Assembly: GCF_051106095.1 (NCBI RefSeq) | Contig: NC_135786.1 | Location: 201,491,501 to 201,555,500, forward strand | Length of the DNA stretch: 64,000 nucleotides | Source of the DNA: Pogona vitticeps | Lineage: Eukaryota > Chordata > Lepidosauria > Squamata > Agamidae | Direction of reading: 5' to 3' | In this document: piece by piece, positions 60,104 through 64,000 of the stretch | How positions within the stretch are numbered: position 1 is the stretch's first letter | Layout: the number at the start of each line of letters is the position of its first letter | Notes under the pieces: model-generated | What the model saw: the letters and a program-made list of their open reading frames with translations, nothing else | What the model was told of the DNA's origin: nothing | Databases searched by the model: none | Translations under genes and position numbers: made by a program

Positions 60104-60720
60104 TTTTGTTGTTGTTGTTTAGTCGTTAACTCGTGTCCGACTCTTCGTGACCCCATGGACCAGAACATGCCAGGCTTACACTGCCTCCTGGAGTTGGGTC
60201 TTCTCTTCTCATGAGATGGCCAAAGTATTGGAGCCTCAGCTTCAGGATCTGTCCTTCTTGATGTCTTCTGCTTCTGTGAGGTCCCTACCATTTTTGTCCT
60301 TTATCATGTCCATCTTTGAACAAAATGTTCCTTTAATATTTCCAATTTTCTTGAACAGATCTCTGGTTTTTCCCTTTTTATTATTTCCCTCTATTGCTTT
60401 GCACTGTTCATTTAAGAAGGCCCTCTTGTCTCTCCTTGCTATTCTTTGGAAATCTGCATTCCATTTTCTGTAACTTTCCCTATCTCCCCTGCATTTTGTT
60501 TCCCTTCTCTTTTCTGCTATTTGCAAGGCCTCGCTGGACAGTCATTGCTTTCTTGCATTTCCTTTTCTTTGGGATTTTTTTTTTTTTTTTTGCTGCCTCC
60601 TGTACAATGTTATGAGCCTCCATCCATGGTTCTTCCAGCACTCTCTCCACCAAATCTAGTTCCTTAAATCTGTTCTTCACTTCCACTGTGTATTCATAAG
60701 GGATTTGGTTTAGATTATAC
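60104..60720 (-). mobile_element. BovB-type RTE LINE with internal deletion
   Basis: 60104-60250 is the antisense 3' end (GTTTAGTCGTTAACTCGTGT, CCGACTCTTCGTGACCCC). It passes directly into 60250-60720, which on the minus strand encodes the ORF2 linker before the RT: YRKWNADFQRIARRDKRAF, KTRDLFKKIGNIKGTF and MIKDKNGRDLTEAEDIKK. The whole RT and C-terminus, more than 1 kb, is missing between the two, so this is an internally deleted copy. An open 94-codon frame survives in the linker. Confidence 0.9.
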
Positions 60721-62765
60721 CTGAGTAGATCAGTGATTTTCTCCTACTTTCTTCATTGGTTCTCATCGAGTTGTTTTGGAGGCTGCCCGCACTTTTGGAA
60801 ACTTCACAGTTCTTCCCTGAGACTGCTAACAGCTGAGAAGCCCCATTTGTTGTTATTTAATTGTATGGAGCCCATGCACACTGAGGTAGCTTGCCCAACA
60901 CTGTTCTATCAAGTATAATCTAAACTTTTAAGATCTGAAGATAAAAAGGGGGACTTACTTTATGCTCGTAACCTCTGTTCATGAACTAGAGTCTTGGATT
61001 TTAGGGGTCCCAGTTCACACAGCAATCAGGCTATACAGAGTAGTCTCTGCTGTTACGTACAGTCACTTTCATGTGTTGAAAGTGATGTTGGAGTGCATGG
61101 AGCTAGAACGTTCCCTTCAGTGCATCTGGACTCTACACATTTAGGTAATGACCAAACAGTGTTTGACTTGTGCATAAGTGGTTCTATTTTGGCTGCCAAA
61201 CCTATGGTACTCAAATGTGAACATCGGAAGCAAAAGGAGTGAACATACAACAATATGATACTGCTACAGAAAAGGCTATGTATAAATGTGCTAGGCAATG
61301 AACAGGATTTACCCTTAGCAACTACCCCCCAAAAATATTATTGAACAATTAGCAAAACGTTGACCCTTCTAAGGTTAGACTGCTCTGGATGAAATATATT
61401 TCAAATATATGGATCTTCTGCCATATTAATCAGAAGGTCATTACAGAATATTATTTGTGGTTATGATAAATTAAATATATAGAATTGAAGATAAAGGTTA
61501 TTGGCCCATAAGCTAGATGTATAATTGGAAAGTTAGAATAATGGAATATTAGCACATTCAGTGAACAAGATGACTTCACTGACAGTGATAAATCTGGCCA
61601 TGCAATGATGTAACAAAGAACCTTCACCTTAAAATACTAATAAATATTTCCAATAATCTCAAAGTGTGGCTCAAAGAGATTTAAAGTAGTAAGTAAATTA
61701 ATACAGGTTCAGAAAAGTCTTGAGATTTATAAGAAGAAGACATAAAATCTTTAACAATGCAAGTTAAAAATATTACAGGGAAATTACCTAATACCAAATG
61801 TAATTGGCAATGTATTTTAATACTGCATTAATAGCTGCTTAAAAGGCTCAGTGAATATATGGGGAATACATGGTCTATCCAAGTTTTTGTAACATTAAAT
61901 AGGACAAACTGAATTTTAAACACTGGTGAATACTTGAAGTCTGAACTTTGAGAACAAATACATTGACTTCAAATTATTTGCATAGCTGTGGCTGAGCTTT
62001 GTTTAACCTGCTCGCCACATTTTGAAAGTAAAGCAACTCAGTTTCCATTGCAAATACAGGAAGGATGATGGAAATGAAGGAAAGGCTGATAGCTTATACA
62101 GTTTGGCACTCATATGAAAATACTTTTTAGTGGGAGCAATCTGGGTTATAGTTATTAATGCTACAAAACTCAATTCTCTCCATCATTCAGGCTTGAACTT
62201 CATCTCTCTACTGGAGTGGTAATGTTGGGAAGAGGAACTAGTTCTGTTAACATTTTTGCTTGGAATGTATTTCTCTACATCTATTTTAAACCTCATTTTC
62301 TATCCTCAAGAGGAAAGTCCTTCCAACATTCAAATTAGTGGGAGTTTAGCCTGCGTTAGGAGAGCTTCTCGTCTTCGGTTGTGTCTGTGACTCTATTTTG
62401 CTGGAATACAGTCAGATCAATGAACCTGGTTCAAACCAGCATGTTTACCAACATAAACAAGATCAGATCAAGGAAAACTTTCAGTGTACATAGTGGGATG
62501 CCTTGTAAGGTTTTTGAGAAGGACCAGTAAATGTGAGGGTTTTTGAGAAGGACCAGTAAACCCACCATCCAAGAAATGAACCCTTACTGCAGAACGAAAA
62601 CAAAAAGAGAATTTATAGTAGAAAGTTGATGCAAAAGGTGGAATGAAAAGTGAAGTGGTGACAAATGAATCACTCCACAGCCTCAACTTGCTGGAAGCTG
62701 ACAGAAAAGGTGGGGAATGCTCAATATATGGAAACTGTTGGCAGCCTTGCTCTACACTGCTGATA
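60721..62765. other. AT-rich stretch, no element recognised
   Basis: About 2 kb with no exon or repeat recognised, except a 29-bp-spaced duplication of GGTTTTTGAGAAGGACCAGT at 62509 and 62538. Confidence 0.4.
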
Positions 62766-62774
62766 ATAAGGGGT

Positions 62775-63745
62775 TGTTCTTGTTGTGAATGTGCTGACAA
62801 GTTGCTTTGACTTACAGCAACACTAGGAATTACAAATCTCCAAAAAGTCCCATTGTCAACAGCCCTAGGCAGATCTTGTTAATGCAAGGCTGTGGTTCCT
62901 TTATTGTATCAATCTGTCTCTTCCTCTTTTATTGTTCCCTTCAGGTTTTCCTAGCATCACTGTCTTTTCCAGTGAATTTTGTCTTCTCATTATGGGCCCA
63001 AAGCACAATGGCCTCTGTTCAGTCATTTTTGCTTCTAGAGATAGTTCAGACTTGATTAGATCTAGGACCCACTTATTTGCCTTTCTGGTAGTCATTGGTA
63101 TCCACAACCTCTTATCCAAAACTACATTTTAGATTATTTGCCTCCCCTACCCCAGGTTGGCTCTCTTCAACTGTCCAGCTTTCACATCAATACATAGTAA
63201 TGGTGAATATCATCTTCACCATGGTCTCCAGTGTTGCATTCTTACACTTGAAGATTTTTTTCTAGTTACTTTATAGCTGGCTTTTTTCTATCTCAATCCT
63301 CTTCTGATTTCTTGGCTACAGTCCACATTTGGACAATCTTTGAAAATTTCAATTGCTTCATTGTCAACATTAAAGTTGTGTAATTCTTCTATACATGTAA
63401 CTTTTCTTCTTCTTAATATTCAATTGCAGTCCCGTTTTCACATTTTTTTTCACTTTCATGAAAAGTTTCACATCATTGCCAGTAAAGTGGTGTCATTTGC
63501 ATACCTTAGATTACTGATATTTCATCCTCTAGGTTTTGACTACGCTTTCATCTGATTCTAATACAGTGTTCCATATGATACAGTCTGCATATAGGCTGGA
63601 TGGACAGGCAGATGAAATACATCTTTGTCTGACATCTTTCCCCATGGGAAATCATTCTGTTTCTTCACATTCTAATCTAACATAACTTTGCATCTAGAGA
63701 ACAGATTATGTATGAAGATAACGAGTGGACACACACCCATTTCTT
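62775..63745 (-). mobile_element. RTE/Vingi-like LINE, RT C-terminal half, degraded
   Basis: The minus strand shows, upstream to downstream, an RT active-site-like segment (YLRYANDTTLLAGN near 63490, corresponding to 'YADD'), LQLNIKKKK, MVKMIFTITMY and CESWTVEES, then LCFGPIMRRQNSLEKTVMLGKPEG near 62930-63010, which is the 'FGHIMRR..SLEK.IMLG' signature of RTE-type ORF2 C-termini. Many stops and shifts. The 3' end carries the 'GACAAGTTGCTTTGACTTACAG' tail shared with the SINEs at 9690, 36000, 57990 and 59150, so this LINE group may be their mobilising partner. Confidence 0.75.
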
Positions 63746-63831
63746 TTAAAACACTCCATAGATTTTCATGACTATGATGGGGTTAGCAAAGCCTACCTCA
63801 ATAAGAATACCATTGATTACTGGCACCTAGT

Positions 63832-64000
63832 TCTGTTGTTGTTGTTTAGTCATTTAGTCGTGTCCAACACTTCGTGACCCCATGGACCAGAGCACGCCAG
63901 GCCCTCCTGTCTTTCACTGCCTCCCGGAGTTGGGTCAAATTCATGTAGGTCGCTTCGATGACACTGTCCAACCATCTCATCCTGTGTCATCCCCTTCTCC
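63832..64000 (-). mobile_element. BovB-type RTE LINE 3' end, runs off the window
   Basis: GTTGTTGTTGTTTAGTCATTT, GTCCAACACTTCGTGACCCC, GACCAGAGCACGCCAGGCCC and GTCGCTTCGATGACACTGTC match the copy at 47785 base for base over long stretches. It continues past the window's right edge. Confidence 0.9.

Overview
The window reads as intergenic or intronic DNA from a squamate reptile, most likely a lizard. That call rests on the mix of repeats: BovB-type LINE ends (the antisense 'GTTTAGTC..GTGTCCGACTC' tail), L2/CR1-type LINE fragments, several tRNA-derived SINE families typical of squamates, Penelope-like remnants with hammerhead-like cores, hAT MITEs, Tc1 elements and a DIRS retroelement. I recognise no host protein-coding exon, rRNA or tRNA gene. 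The coding sequence that can be supported all belongs to mobile elements.

Layout. 1-812: two abutting L2-type LINE pieces in non-colinear order. 812-4008: AT-rich unique DNA. 4009-5635: a full-length but dead Tc1 transposon. 5640-6265: Penelope-like inverted repeat followed by a SINE. 6270-8440: unique AT-rich DNA with a conserved-element-like stretch near 6.7-6.9 kb. 8460-11120: dense small repeats, including a (GTCT)n array, SINEs and a hAT MITE with a perfect 8-bp target duplication. 12097-12750: a second hAT-type element. 13750-14000: SINE. 16871-22995: a roughly 6.1-kb DIRS1-like tyrosine-recombinase retroelement with inverted terminal repeats and an internal complementary region, coding-decayed. 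24275-24780: two LINE 3' ends head to head. 24.9-39.4 kb: mostly unique DNA with minor repeats and a possible solo LTR. 39.6-40.6 kb: L2 reverse-transcriptase fragment. 41681-43298: a Tc1 element with intact ends and an uninterrupted 344-residue transposase. 44.9-46.9 kb: repeats, a local 145-bp duplication and a (CTT)n array. 47.8-50.3 kb: BovB, Penelope-like and L2 ends. 53817-53997: a pure (CTAT)n array. 57.7-64 kb: SINEs, two BovB copies and an RTE/Vingi-like RT fragment.

The standout items are the apparently intact Tc1 element, which looks young and is a candidate recent (possibly horizontal) arrival; the structurally complete DIRS fossil; and recurring CUGANGA-stem-GAAA (hammerhead-like) cores in three different Penelope-like repeat families. 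No novel multi-gene system is visible. Repeat-family names rest on recognition alone and have not been checked against a library.
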